Shown here piece after piece: positions 1 to 12,800 of a DNA stretch of 64,000 nt (position 1 is the first letter of the stretch; every line of letters starts with the position of its first letter). The translations under genes and the position numbers were made by a program. Origin of the DNA: Oasisia sp. SBJ-2009 (taxonomy: Eukaryota; Annelida; Polychaeta; Sabellida; Siboglinidae). The stretch is from the NCBI GenBank assembly GCA_964017155.1, contig OZ024858.1, forward strand, positions 23,308,157 through 23,372,156. Direction: 5' to 3'. The notes beneath the pieces were generated by a model. That model was not told where the DNA came from. It ran no database searches and saw nothing but the letters and a program-made list of their open reading frames with translations.

Positions 1-887
1 GAAAAAGACACATTCCGAATGCCTAGACCATGGATCTGTCTGTTTCTTCATTACAACTCTGCTGAAGCACGTTAGTTTATGACGCATTCTACACGATACA
101 TCGGTCCAGCCAATTTGGAGCAAGGTGGTTTTTGCACCATCGTAGGAGGTCATTCATTGCCAGTTAGAGTGCTCAGGTAAATGTATGCACAGTCATTGTT
201 GGAGTAGTTTCAGCAAGACAGACATAATTGTGCTTTGCACACAAAACCTGTTTTTTTTCTTCAAAGCACACCAGTTTAATAATATAAAATCACAATGGGA
301 TGCGTCATTGCAACAGTGTTTTTGTAAAAAACAAATTATGGGGTGGCAACAGTGTATCAGAAGGTTTTTGCAAAAGGTTACTGCAGAGCAAACAATAACC
401 TTATCACCATGTGTGTACAAAAAAATCACCATTAAATGAGGTGCCTCACTACAAACCAAGTAAACACTATGGAGCGGTGAGGTCACTCGGTGCATTCGCA
501 TCAGTGCAGTCAAGTTTACTCACGCTCGATTCGGGGTCAGGCTTCAACTAAGTCGAACATGTAGTCACTCAAGATGGTTAAATCTTCCATTCATACAAAT
601 CTGGTTAACTTATGTCGCCCTAATTTCACACTAGAGACATCGGTACCCCGGTAGGTTATTTTGTGTACATTGTTCACTCTACTGGCGTTATAACTTTATA
701 AAAACCTTAACAGGAGATACTTCATTACCGCTTTCAGTGTGATACATCAGTTTTATGCCTTAATGTAATAACATGGAGGAATAGGAGTTTATACAAACAT
801 TAGAAAGTTGTCAGGTTACTTAATTGAGGTCCCTAACATAGAAACATAAAAGTCTCTATAACTGCAGTCAGTGATGCAAATACTTAG
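1..887. other. Non-coding stretch, nothing recognised
   Basis: No exon, RNA gene or repeat could be supported here. The two short open frames are on opposite strands and overlap each other, with no splice-site context and AT-rich composition. It is probably intron or upstream sequence of the TET gene that becomes recognisable at 6329. Confidence 0.5.
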
Positions 888-891
888 TTAA

Positions 892-3354
892 AGTGAAAAA
901 AAAGGCTACAGTTTAGTGTTATGCACCTAAAAGAGTTTACACTAGCTAATCATTTGCATCTACAATCCAATTTTTCACCTTAGTGGTTACTTCAGAAAGT
1001 GGTCTTAAAGTGGGAAAATCTAGCTAAATCACCGACACCATGAACCGGCCCATCTTGGATCTTGCAACCAATCACAACCCAGCAGTTTGGAAAAGTAATA
1101 CGTCAGAGAGTCGTCTGCTGGTTCAGCTGTCATAACAGAGAGCCAAGCGGTACGCTAAAAGTTGCCTTACGTCGGTTTACAACGAAATCGCGACATCAAT
1201 ATGCCACACTGTTCCTCAAACGCTTATAGTAATAGTACAGTGAAAGACAGTATCAGTAAGATGTCTTCTTGTTAACCTATGAATCGAGCAGAACTGAAAC
1301 AGTGGTTCGGTGGATTCGTTTGGACAGTCACAGACACAGCGCGGATCCTAGACGACCCGATTTGATTGACCTAACCATCAAAACGACCACCAACAGCCGC
1401 CAAAACTTCTCCTCACATATCTTACATACATATGCATACACTACGTTATGCAATAAAATCTCTTGCATTCCTCTGACGAAGAAAATTCACACACAAAAAC
1501 GCGCAGACCTCGAGTACAACTTGTTCGGCCGCTCAGCGGTACCGTAAAATCGCTTTTAAAAGCTTTACACAAAATACCGCTAGACGCCACGTTTCTGACT
1601 GCTAATATTTAATTGTTTTACTTCACACGCGCGAAATAGTTTAATTACTTATAAATAATATAATAATTAATTATTATCATCACTATGATTTGCAGGAAAT
1701 TATAAGTTTTATTATTTTTATATTGATATTTTATTTTTATAATTGTTCATATATGTTTCTAGTATATTTATGTTTTTTTTCTTCTGGTGTGTATTTGTTG
1801 TTTAGCATTTTAATGTATGTAAAACGCCATGAACAAGTTTAAATTGGATGTGGCGCTATATTAAATAAACAAACAATTGTTTTTATTATAATATAATATT
1901 TTATTTATGTAGCGCCACATCCATAATTGTTTGTGGCGCTACACAAAATAATGCTATTAAAAATACAATAAAGAGAAAACTACCCACAGATAATATTATT
2001 TAAAAATAAATAATGAAAATACATGTTTCTATATCATTAACTAAGCTGACCTATCAGTCATAAATAAACATACAAATTACATAACAACAATTGAAATAAA
2101 TGAATATAAAAGTATGGTTAATAGTAATAAATAATTAAAGTAGTAAAATAAGTACGACGTAATAATAATTTTCATTCAGCACATACACAACCATTATGCA
2201 TAAGAACATATTACTGAAGCTATTTGTTCTACTCATGAATGACATTTCCACCATCAGATATGTAATAATTATTATTTTTGAACAAGACACTTTATTAATT
2301 ATCGGAACAATAAATCTCTAAAATGTAAAAAGGAATATGAATATATGGGAAATATTATGGTGGTAGAAAAAGAAGGATTTAAAAACAGTAATATTAACAT
2401 GTTATTGTTTTAGTTATTATTGTTAAAACATCGCTTATGTAATATAAGCTTGCATGCTCGCAGTACACGCGGGATGTTTATAGAAATATTGATAAAATAA
2501 ACAATGTGACTTCATTGAAAAACACGTAATTTCCTTTTTATTTTATAACTAATAGGCAATTTTGGATAATTATGCAGACACATGTATTTTTAATATTTAT
2601 TTTTAAATATTACCTGTGGGTAGCATTCTTATTATTGCATATACTTTAATAACAGTATGTTGAATAGAAGAGAAGAGAATTGTGGATTTGGCACTATATA
2701 AAATAAACTAATACAATTATATATTTGTATATTAAATTGTTATTTTTTATCAACTCTATTAGACCCATATCACCAAAGCGTTGCCTTAGTTTGCCGTTTA
2801 ACATTTTCTGCAGATCATAGTGATGCAGCTAATTATTATTATATTATTTATAATTAATTAAACTAATTCGCGCGTGCGAATGCAGTAAGGTTAATAAATA
2901 TTCGCGTGCCATCTAGCGGTATTTTGTGTAAAGCTAACTTATAATAGCGAGTTTACGGTAGTCGAAGTTGTCGAGTTGCCGTTCGCCAAGATTTGCGTTT
3001 CTTTTGTGAATTTTCTTCGTTAGACGAATACAAGTGATTTTTTTGTAATGTAGTGTATGTATATGTATGTAAGAAATGTGGGGAGAAGTTTGGCGGCTGT
3101 TGGCGGTCGTTTTCGTGGTTAAGTTAGAAAGTAACAGATAATAATATGCATGCACAGTTCACGCCGACCAAGAAGACTCTCTGACGTCATTTTGTTTCTA
3201 AAATGGCGTAGTCTGTAGACTTTCTATGTCTATGTGTTTTACATTTTTTTCCTGGTAAACCACTGACGTTAAAAATATGATTGTTGTTGGAAGTTGTTAC
3301 TTTTTATTAACTCTGTTAATCCCATATGATCCAAACATTGACTTTGTTTTCCCT
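892..3354 (+). mobile_element. Kolobok-like DNA transposon, decayed, with THAP start remnant
   Basis: The element is flanked by TTAA at 888-891 and 3355-3358. Its ends are imperfect inverted repeats: the left end (892-1020) matches the reverse complement of the right end (about 3235-3354). The inverted arms reach further in, since 1360-1600 matches the reverse complement of about 2890-3130. The core from 1600 to 2880 is very AT-rich and holds a hairpin at about 1846-1921 (stem GTGGCGCTA). At 1201 an ATG opens a frame starting MPHC, followed after a gap by NS, in the same place as a THAP-type start in the related copy at 55620-56444. TTAA target duplication plus a THAP zinc finger is the signature of the Kolobok superfamily. 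A second right-end-like terminus with its own TTAA sits at 2734-2801, so two copies may be nested. No intact transposase is present. Confidence 0.7.
1846..1921. repeat. Hairpin inside the Kolobok-like element
   Basis: GGATGTGGCGCTA at the left is answered by TAGCGCCACATCC at the right around an AT-only loop. A further half-copy of the arm follows at about 1930-1942. It is probably a structural part of the element core or a smaller palindromic insertion. Confidence 0.6.
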
Positions 3355-3358
3355 TTAA

Positions 3359-6328
3359 CATCAGTTGTTATCAATTCAATAAACACTTGTTTCACATTGA
3401 ATTATTATAATACTTCTAGCATTGGATTAGTTAGTTACATATAGAAAAGGAACGGCTCGCAGAATCGAACCAGGTGTAACGTAGTTGTGTTGAGACGTTC
3501 AGATGTGTAGACGTAAATAGATCCGAAATGTGTGGGCTGTCAGTGTGTACGCACAATGGCTATTAGGGGTGTCGGGTGCCACCCCAGAGGCTGGTGTTTC
3601 CACAACCCTACTGGGGCGGCTGTATTGTGGTTGGCAGCACTGAACCAGTACTTGATAGATGTCTGCTCCATCAGCAGTTATCACAACAATTACTTTGTCT
3701 TTCTGTCCCTGCTGGCAAACTGGCTGTAGGCCAGTCAGTGGCAGCGAACCTGTCACTTATTGGGTCACAGCCAGTACGTGGTGCATGTTTACATCCAGTG
3801 AACCATTATAGTCATGACACACAGTTTGCGATATGATGCATCATACACAATAAAGCATATTGATACACAGGGAAAATGTACACATTACATGTGCTTTGAA
3901 ATGTGAGCCACAAATGCAGAATGTAATTATTTTCAGTTTTGCAATAACAATTTGACCTGTATGGTAAAGGAATTTTTTTTTCTCCTTCAAACTGAAAAGT
4001 AACAGTTTAAATTGATTTGAAATGTTACAGAAGAGGGTGCATCATTTGGAAGCTAACATACTTAAGTTGAGTAACTTAACTGGGTCTCTGGACCCCCTTA
4101 TGGGAACCACCCTTGTGTGCCTTGCCACAGGTCCACCCCATTGCCTCACTGTGTGTAATAATTGTCCCCAACACGGCAATTTTTCACAACTATAAAAAAA
4201 TGTGCTCTGTATATCGTGATACATATTATATTTTGAATCATGTAAATCCATCATCAGCTAAATCCATTAATCCTGTTAGAACTGTACATAATTAGTTTAA
4301 GGTACTTATATACTTAATATGTGCCACATTGTGATAGTACTGTATTGATTTAACTTCTGTTAGAGAACTCATTCAGAGGATCTACAAATCTCAAAACGTG
4401 GTAGCCTTCCTTAGCTTCTAAAAAGAATCCATACATTAGATGTAATCCGTGTGGTTGTCGTGGGTTACTGAGACTTACATAATCCATTGTTTGTTCCAGT
4501 TGTACACCAGTGATGTTCTGCATTGTTTGATAACATACCTCCCATAAAATTGCCTAATGTATATATGCCTCCACAGTTACACAAGTGGTAAAATAATACA
4601 TTTACTACACAAAGCCACAGAGAGGATAAGGTTGATTTTGCGTGACTATTTCTGTATTTTTAGACCCGAGTGTCATGGAATTGGGTTAAATACCCACATA
4701 AATCTGCAACACATATTTTTGTATCACAAAATTCAAAAAATGGTATGGGAGGTTATTAATATTTCAGGGTCATAATTGTCTGTGAATATTAAAAGAAAAG
4801 ACTCTTCAGGACAAAATGTATCAGTCAAATCAAAACTGTATAATAACTAATAAACACAGCTCAGGGCAAGTCTTAATTACTTCCTTATGAAAACGTTATA
4901 TATAGAACAGTAATTGGGAGCCATTAGTGCAGTAAAGTGTAGCTCAGCATACTTCAGTCAGCAGAGTTGGTTGGGTCTAGCCAGCTTAATCAGGTCTTTA
5001 TCTGGGGAGGTAGCAGGGTAGTAATTATCCACCCAATGCCCCCTAAGGACACCTGATCTTGTCCAAGGAAACCAACCCACTGGCCAGTGGCAATGCACTG
5101 GACCTTTCACATCCCATCATGGTTAGCTACCTTAGAAAAGGTTCACATTTCCGGTTGTAAGGAAAGCTTGTGTGTGTGTCAATCATTGTACCAATTCGGT
5201 TGTGTATAGCTTATAGGTCACAGGCCACTAGACCCACTGTGCACACAAGATAGACTGTTACATAAACGTGGCCGAGAGATAAATACAACGGGTGTCATTT
5301 TAATGCTATCTAGTTAAAATGTGTGAGATTCAACAAGAAAACACAGCAACCATAATAAACTGTATTAGTTAGGTCTTAGTCATTAATTATTATGATGAAA
5401 CAAACAGATAATTGTAAATAAGTATTGCATCGAACTATGTGGTTTGGAGATGTGCACTTCTGGTGTCAGTGTGGTTATATAAAGTTACTGAATTTTTAAA
5501 TTATAAATAAAGAAACAGTACATTATTTACATACCTTAATTTTGAGTAGTTTACTTGCGAACATGGCCAAACATTAATCATTAATTAAGTGCCATAGACG
5601 AGTCTATTCCGAGTGTCCACTGATTGGACTAGTAACCTACAAGAGCAGTGGACCTAATATAGAACTGTCTCAGTCAGGTTGACAGGCCCTGAAATGTGGT
5701 GCATGGTTAAAGGGAAAGGGACCACAAGTCTGTGTGGTGACAGTCATTGATGGGAGGGTAGAATGGGGTCAGTAGTGGTCACCCATTAAGTAGTTGTTGA
5801 CAGGTCAATGTCATGCACCCCCAGTGTAGTGGGGAAAGCTGTTATTAGTCAATGTTTATTACTTCATAATTCATGGCTACATCATTCATTTTCATTTAAC
5901 TAAGAATACAGAATTGGGGGTCACTTGCTACTGTATTTTATGTTCGAACACAGTGTGTTTCATGTAGCTAGATAGATCATAAACATACACTTAACATTGC
6001 CAATATCATTATGGTTCCACTGGCCATTCTAAATACACTGCATGTAAGATGTCAAAGAAGGCAAAATATCAGATTAAAGTTAAGTGAGCCTTTTATTATA
6101 AAAGTGATTTATTTATGATCATCTGTCTTTTTCTCACTCTACCTTTCATTGACTTGATAGTTGAGATGACTTAGAAAACACAAAATGTAGTTATGATAAC
6201 GATAACATCATTTAATGTGATAAATTATAGTGAACTTAGCAGTGATATTAATGTTAGGTTTTGTAGTTATAATGACTGAGTGTCATGATGATGATGATGG
6301 TGACTGACATCATAATGTTCGTGTTTAG
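3359..6328. other. Non-coding region before the first recognised TET exon
   Basis: No exon could be assigned. Around 3500-3835 several overlapping frames stay open on both strands and base composition is higher in GC, but no frame resembles a known family and no clear acceptor/donor pair frames it. The preceding TET exon, which should end in a C-x-C zinc-ligand motif at codon phase 1, was looked for here and not found. The rest is AT-rich intron-like sequence. Confidence 0.4.
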
Positions 6329-6419
6329 CCCCACACGAGGAGTCCAAGTATGGTCCGTACTACACTCACTTGGGGGCCGGGCCGACGGTTGCTGCCGTCA
6401 GAAAACTCATGGAACAGAG
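6329..6419 (+). CDS. TET: TET exon: start of Cys-rich domain (91 nt)
   Basis: Acceptor TTTAG at 6324-6328, donor AG|GTATTG after 6419. It opens with two bases of a split codon and ends with two bases (AG) completed to Arg by the next exon. It encodes [19 protein letters not shown], the conserved [12 protein letters not shown] block. It is too short to stand out as an open frame and was found by the protein motif. Confidence 0.93.
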
Positions 6420-6555
6420 GTATTGTCTTCCTGGTAGACGTCAAGGTCAACAGTAATGTCTGGAGTACCTGAACATTATAAATGAATTATATATAGTCAA
6501 ATCCACAACTGAAGAGTCAATGAGAGACTCTGTCTACACATTTTTAATGTAAACA

Positions 6556-6638
<83 letters not shown>

Positions 6639-6646
6639 TATATATA

Positions 6647-6743
<97 letters not shown>

Positions 6744-6822
6744 ATAATAATGTTTTCTTAAATATTATGTAAAACATGCACAGGTACATTGTTTACATAA
6801 AAATGTGTAAACAAAGTCTCTC

Positions 6823-6878
<56 letters not shown>

Positions 6879-9800
6879 CATATACATATGCACATGCACG
6901 TGCACGTGCACGTGCACGTGCACATGCACATGCACATGCACATACATCTATTTTGTAAACACATGTGAAATGGTTACTGGTTTAACCCCCATGTCCACCA
7001 ATGAGTGATGTGGTACCTGTAAGTTTGATGATCTATTGTTGCTGTCAGTGTCAATTTCCAATAGCCTATGCTTCACACATTGTGTGGTTTATTGATATAT
7101 CACATCCCTTCAATATGTTGTGATGAGAAGAACCCTCGCCACTTAATGCGTAACATATTTTGGGACTGCAACCATAAGCAACCATTCCCAAGTCATCTAA
7201 AGGGAATCTGGTTGACTGTGGTGCCACCTGGAGATCAACAACAACAACTTCCTGTTGCTTGTCTCTAGGCTGGGAGTGAATGGGAAGGCTCTGAGGATGG
7301 AGAAAGTGAGGTACACGGGGAAGGAAGGGAAGAGTCCGCAGGGTTGTCCTGTAGCCAAGTGGGTAAGTACTGTCTCCCTGTTTCTTGAAGCACAAGGTGT
7401 CTGCACAGGCCCAGCCTCTCACAGACAGTGTGAGTGTTAAACAAACATGTTAACAAGTGCTTAGTAAATAGACACTTACGTGTGCAGATTGTGTGGAAGA
7501 TTAGGTGTTTAAAAATTAACAGTTGGGGCCTGTGAATATATACATGTTGAAATATAACTATGACAGTTTCACATTGTTTTGTCACTGGATGTTAGCAGGT
7601 TCAAAAGACAGGATATGACCATAGATTTAAAGAGAATTGTGATTAATGTAGTCAGAAGATATTTTAAGAATCAGATCATGTATATTGAAACCTTTTTCTG
7701 AATCTGGTGTCGATGGTGCCATCCAAGGTCTGGTATTGACAAGAACATCCTGTGTAGAGATAATGGTCCATGTTGTTTCCAATAATCTGGTGGTCTGATG
7801 TTGATGTGAAGGTCTTCTGAAGAGCTAATGGTCTATGTTGTTTCAAGTCATTAGGCAATCTGGTGTTGATATGAATGTCCTGTATATACCTAATGGTCCG
7901 TGTTGTTTCAGGTTGTCCTGTGGCCTGGTGTTGATGTGAAGGTCTTGTATAGACCTAATGGGCCATGTTATATCAGATCATTCTGTGGTCTGGTGTTGAT
8001 GAGAATGTCCTGTGTAGATGTAATGATCCGTGTTGTTTTAGATCATCCGGCGGTCTGGTGTTGATGAGAATGTCCTGTGTAGATGTAATGGTCCGTGTTG
8101 TTTCAGATCATCCGGCGGTCTGGTGTTGATGAGAATGTCCTGTGTAGATGTAATGGTCCGTGTTGTTTCAGATCATCCGGCGGTCTGGTGTTGATGAGAA
8201 TGTCCTGTGTAGATGTAATGGTCCGTGTTGTTTCAGATCATCCGGTGGTCTGGTGTTGATGAGAATGTCCTGTGTAGATGTAATGGTCCGTGTTGTTTTA
8301 GATCATCCTGTGGTCTGGTGTTGATGAGAATGTCCTGTGTAGATGTAATGGTCCGTATTGTTTTAGATCATCCTGTGGTCTGGTGTTGATGAGAATGTCC
8401 TGTGTAGATGTAATGGTCCGTGTTGTTTCAGATCATCCGGCGGTCTGGTGTTGAAGAGAAAGTGCTGTGCATTGTGCGTCCCCGCCCGGGCCACCGCTGT
8501 GCCACGGCGGTCATGTTGGTCAGTGTGGTCATCTGGGAGGGTGTGCCCGAGGCCCAGGCCGACCAACTCTACGACTACGTCCGCCACGTTGTACCTAAGT
8601 ATGGCTTTGAGACGGAGCGGCGATGTGGCAGTAATGAACCGTAAGTTCACCTGTTGCATGTGTCTGTGTGCGCCTCATGACAAATATATCTGTAGTAGCG
8701 ACAGTTCATTGGGGTAGTTCATTGATTGTTGTTTCCCAAATTGTCCTCTTGAATTGACTGTTGTCTTTCTTCAGGAAATCTGTTCTACTTGGTATTTACT
8801 ATCTATGCCAAAGGAAGAAAAATTTAAATATCCAGTTCCGTCCGTCTCATGTCAATGTCATATGAAAGTGGTTACAGTTTTTTTTAAATCATTCCCCATT
8901 TAGGTATTAATAATTGTAAATGTCTAATTTGTAATGATGTATGTCAGTTTCAAGTGGATGTCAGTTATTTGCAATTTAAATTACATGCATGACCTCTGTC
9001 AAGCTTTGGTTTTTACCTGTAATGTACCTCACATTACATATGCTGTATATCTCAGCCATACCTTTCCTGCATGCAGTTCTTGCTTAAACAACAGTGCTCT
9101 TTGATTTGTTGCTAAGACAACTGTTTGTGGTTAGGTTGTCAACACAATATACAGCGTAATATCTGACAATTTCATATAGTGGTGGCTATGTTTGTTGAGC
9201 TAAACAGCCGTAGTTGCTAGGTCTACTGATTGTTTGTGATCAGACATGGACCTAAGTGAGTGTGACTGTCTGTCTCCAGAAAGACATGTGCGTGTCAGGG
9301 CTGGGACGCCAAGACAGGCGGGGCGTCCTTCAGCTTTGGCTGTTCATGGAGCATGTACTACAACGGGTGTAAGTTTGCCAAGAGTCCGCATCCGAGGAAG
9401 TTTAAGCTGCGCAACGAGGAAGAGGTGAGTGTTATAAACAGTCGTGGAACTTGGGCACCGTGCTGGTTCACTCGTATTCATCAGACATTTCAAACCACAG
9501 CGATGGAAGAGTTTTTGTTTGCCATAGATGCACTAATGAGAACACTTTTTAATGTTTTTACATAGTCGTTGTATAGTAGACAGTTAAATTTTTGTTAGAC
9601 AGACGTAATCGAATTGGTGTTGCTGTTTTCAACCTTGAACAGATTCCTTCACGCTACATTGCTCCAGTTCACTCAGCTGTATGAACGAGTGCCTGGCTAC
9701 ATACTGGTGGATATTTGCATACGAATTCACACATTAATTGCACTGTGGCAGAGAAGTTGAAATGTTATTTGATTGAACAAGGAGAAAAGTGTAAAGCGCT

Positions 9801-12800
9801 TTGAGCAGTTCCAACGACAGGCTGCTGCGCTATATAATAATTTACCTTTAAGAACGTTCCGTTGATCAGCCTGGGAGGTGTGCCCACACGACGGCATGTC
9901 TGTGCCCAGGGAGGTGTGCCCATATACAGGAAGGCGTGTCTGTACCCAAGGAGGTGTGCCCATACACATGACGGCGTGTCTGTGCCCAGGGAGGTGTGCC
10001 CATACACAGGGAGGTGTGTCTGTCTGTACCCAAGGAGGTGTGCCCATACACAGGGAAGCGTGTCTGTACCCAAGGAGGTGTGCCCATACACAGGGAGGCG
10101 TGTCTATGCCCAGGGAGGTGTGCCCATACACAGGGAGGCGTGTCTGTACCCAAGGAGGTGTGCCCATACACAGGGAGGCGTGTCTGTGCCCAGGGAGGTG
10201 TGCCCATATGGTCTTCGCCCATATACAGGAAGGCGTGTCTGTACCCAAGGAGGTGTGCCCATACACAGGGAGGCGTGTCTGTACCCAGGGAGGTGTGCCC
10301 ATATGGTCTTCGCCCATATACAGGAAGGCGTGTCTATGCCCAGGGAGGTGTGCCCATACACAGGGAGGCGTGTCTGTATCCAAGGAGGTGTGCCCATATA
10401 CAGGAAGGCGTGTCTATGCCCAGGGAGGTGTGCCCATACACAGGGAGGCGTGTCTGTATCCAAGGAGGTGTGCCCATACACAGGGAGGCGTGTCTGTACC
10501 CAGGGAGGTGTGCCCATATGGTCTTCGCCCATATACAGGAAGGCGTGTCTATGCCCAGGGAGGTGTGCCCATACACAGGGAGGCATGTCTGTACCCAAGG
10601 AGGTGTGCCCATACACAGGGAGGCGTGTCTGTGCCCAGGGAGGTGTGCCCATATGGTCTTCGCTCATATATTCAGGAAAGCGTGTCTGTACCCAAGGAGG
10701 TGTGCCCATACACAGGGAGGCGTGTCTGTACCCAGAGAGGTGTGCCCATACACAGGGAGGCGTGTCTGTATCCAAGGAGGTGTGCCCATACACAGGGAGG
10801 CGTGTCTGTACCCAGGGAGGTGTGCCCATACACAGGGAAGCATGTCTGTACCCAGGGAGGTGTGCCCATACACAGGGAGGCGTGTCTGTACCCAAGGAGG
10901 TGTGCCCATACACAGGGAGGTGTGTCTGTACCCAAGGAGGTGTGCCCATATACAGGGAGGCGTGTCTATACCAAGGGAGGTGTGCCCAACTGCCCATACA
11001 CACATAGGCATGTCTGTGCCCAGGGAGGTGTGTCTGTATCCAGGGAGGCATGCCTGTACCCAGGGAGGCGTGCCTGTACCCAGGGAGGCATGCCTGTACC
11101 CAGGGAGGTGTGCCTGTACCCAAGGAAGCGAGTCTGTACCCAGGGAGGCGTGCCTGTACCCAGGGAGGCATGCCTGTACCCAGGGAGGCATGCCTGTACC
11201 CAGGGAGGCGTGCCTGTACCCAGGGAGGCATGCCTGTACCCAGCGAGGCGTGCCTGTACCCAGGGAAGCGTGTCTGTACCCAGGGAGGCGTGCCTGTACC
11301 TAGGGAGGCATGCCTGTACCCAGGGAGGCGTGCCTGTACCCAGGGAGGTGTGCCCATACCCAGGGAGGTGTGCCCATACCCAGGGAGGTGTGCCTGTACC
11401 CAGGGAGGTGTGCCTGTACCCAGGGAAGCATGTCTGTACCCAGGGAGGCGTGCCTGTACCCAGGGAGGCGTGCCTGTACCCAAGGAGGTGTGCCCATACC
11501 CAGGGAGGTGTGCCTGTACCCAGGGAGGTGTGCCTGTACCCAGGGAAGCATGTCTGTACCCAGGGAGGCGTGCCTGTACCCAGGGAGGCATGCCTGTGCC
11601 CAGGGAGGCGTGCCTGTACCCAGTGAGGTGTGCCTGTACCCAAGGAGGTGTGCCCATACCCAGGGAGGTGTGCCTGTACCCAGGCAGGTGTGCCTGTACC
11701 CAGGGAGGTGTGCCTGTACCCAAGGAGGTGTGCCCATACCCAGGGAGGTGTGCCTGTACCCAATGAGGCACCCTACAACCAGGGAGGTGTCGTGTGACTC
11801 GGTGGGGTGACATGTGTCTGTAGTGTGTTTTCCCGCCACATTCAGGAGGAGAAGTTGACAAAATACATGCAGCAACTAACCACACGTGTCTCCTCGCTGC
11901 ACTGCCACGTGGCACCCGTCTCATTTGTCACCATGGTAAGTCTTGTCCATGGCCATCGTCATCCATATCCATGCATTGTGTCTCTACATTGTGTTCGCAG
12001 GAGCCGATACTACGCAGATACCTGCAGCATTTAGCGACACATATAGGTGCGATCCTCAAGAAGACTGTGCCACAGACCTTCCGTAACATGGTATGGTGTT
12101 CACTGACCGCGTCGCTCGCATTCAGTTGCATTCAGTGTTGCTCGGTGGCTTCACATCGCTTGGTGCGCTTGTGTTTTGTACCGCTGTGTGTCTGTTGCCG
12201 CTTTCTGCCCCACGTTGCGTGGTCAGCGTGTTGCTCGTTCTCTCCACTAGACGGTGCGATGTTCCTGCCACTGCTGTTGCAAGAAGAGACGTACCCTGGG
12301 ATTAACCTTGCACGTTGACGTATTGACATGTGCACTGCTGTAGTAGATAGTTGCTTGTCTTTAACCGCAGTTGATGCTGCTTATCATTGATGCTGTCATG
12401 CCACTATTGCTTTGCTTTTGTTTTCACTTTCTCTTCCGCTCTTGTGTAATTTCCCCCTACCAGTTTTTTCCTCTTTCCCCTCTTGCCTGCTTCCTCCCTC
12501 CTGCTGTCACCCTTCCCCTCTTGTCCTACACCCTTCTATTTTGCTTTCCATTATTTTAAGTAATTTATCATTTTGTACTCTTTGCCAATGCCACTGCTAA
12601 TATAAGCTACTATGCTTATATACGTGATACGGTGATGTGCTTACATGCTTGTTAAGCTAATGTATGTCATAAGTTAATGTGCTTTGCTGCTACTGACAAA
12701 TGACGTTTGTATCTGCTCTGCATGGCATTGCTTGTGCGGTGTTCCTGTTTTAAGTGAGTTGTCTGATGTAAAAGATGGTTTCTCCAGTTTCAAATATGAC

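Noticed and set aside
3499..3836. Coding exon from overlapping open frames
   Set aside because: Both strands are open, no family resemblance, no clear splice sites; kept only as an unresolved stretch.
4440..4480. Candidate upstream TET exon with CNPCGCRG
   Set aside because: It has a C-x-C pattern but is short, with stop codons on both sides, poor splice sites, and no resemblance to the TET segment before [12 protein letters not shown].
6544..6964. Small frames in TA/CT repeats
   Set aside because: Pure microsatellite translations (Tyr-Ile, Arg-Glu, Ser-Leu runs).
9862..11924. Very long open frames (up to about 600 codons) on both strands
   Set aside because: They are the reading of a 20/40-nt minisatellite that happens to lack stop codons; they run across a SINE edge and into exon A in the wrong frame.
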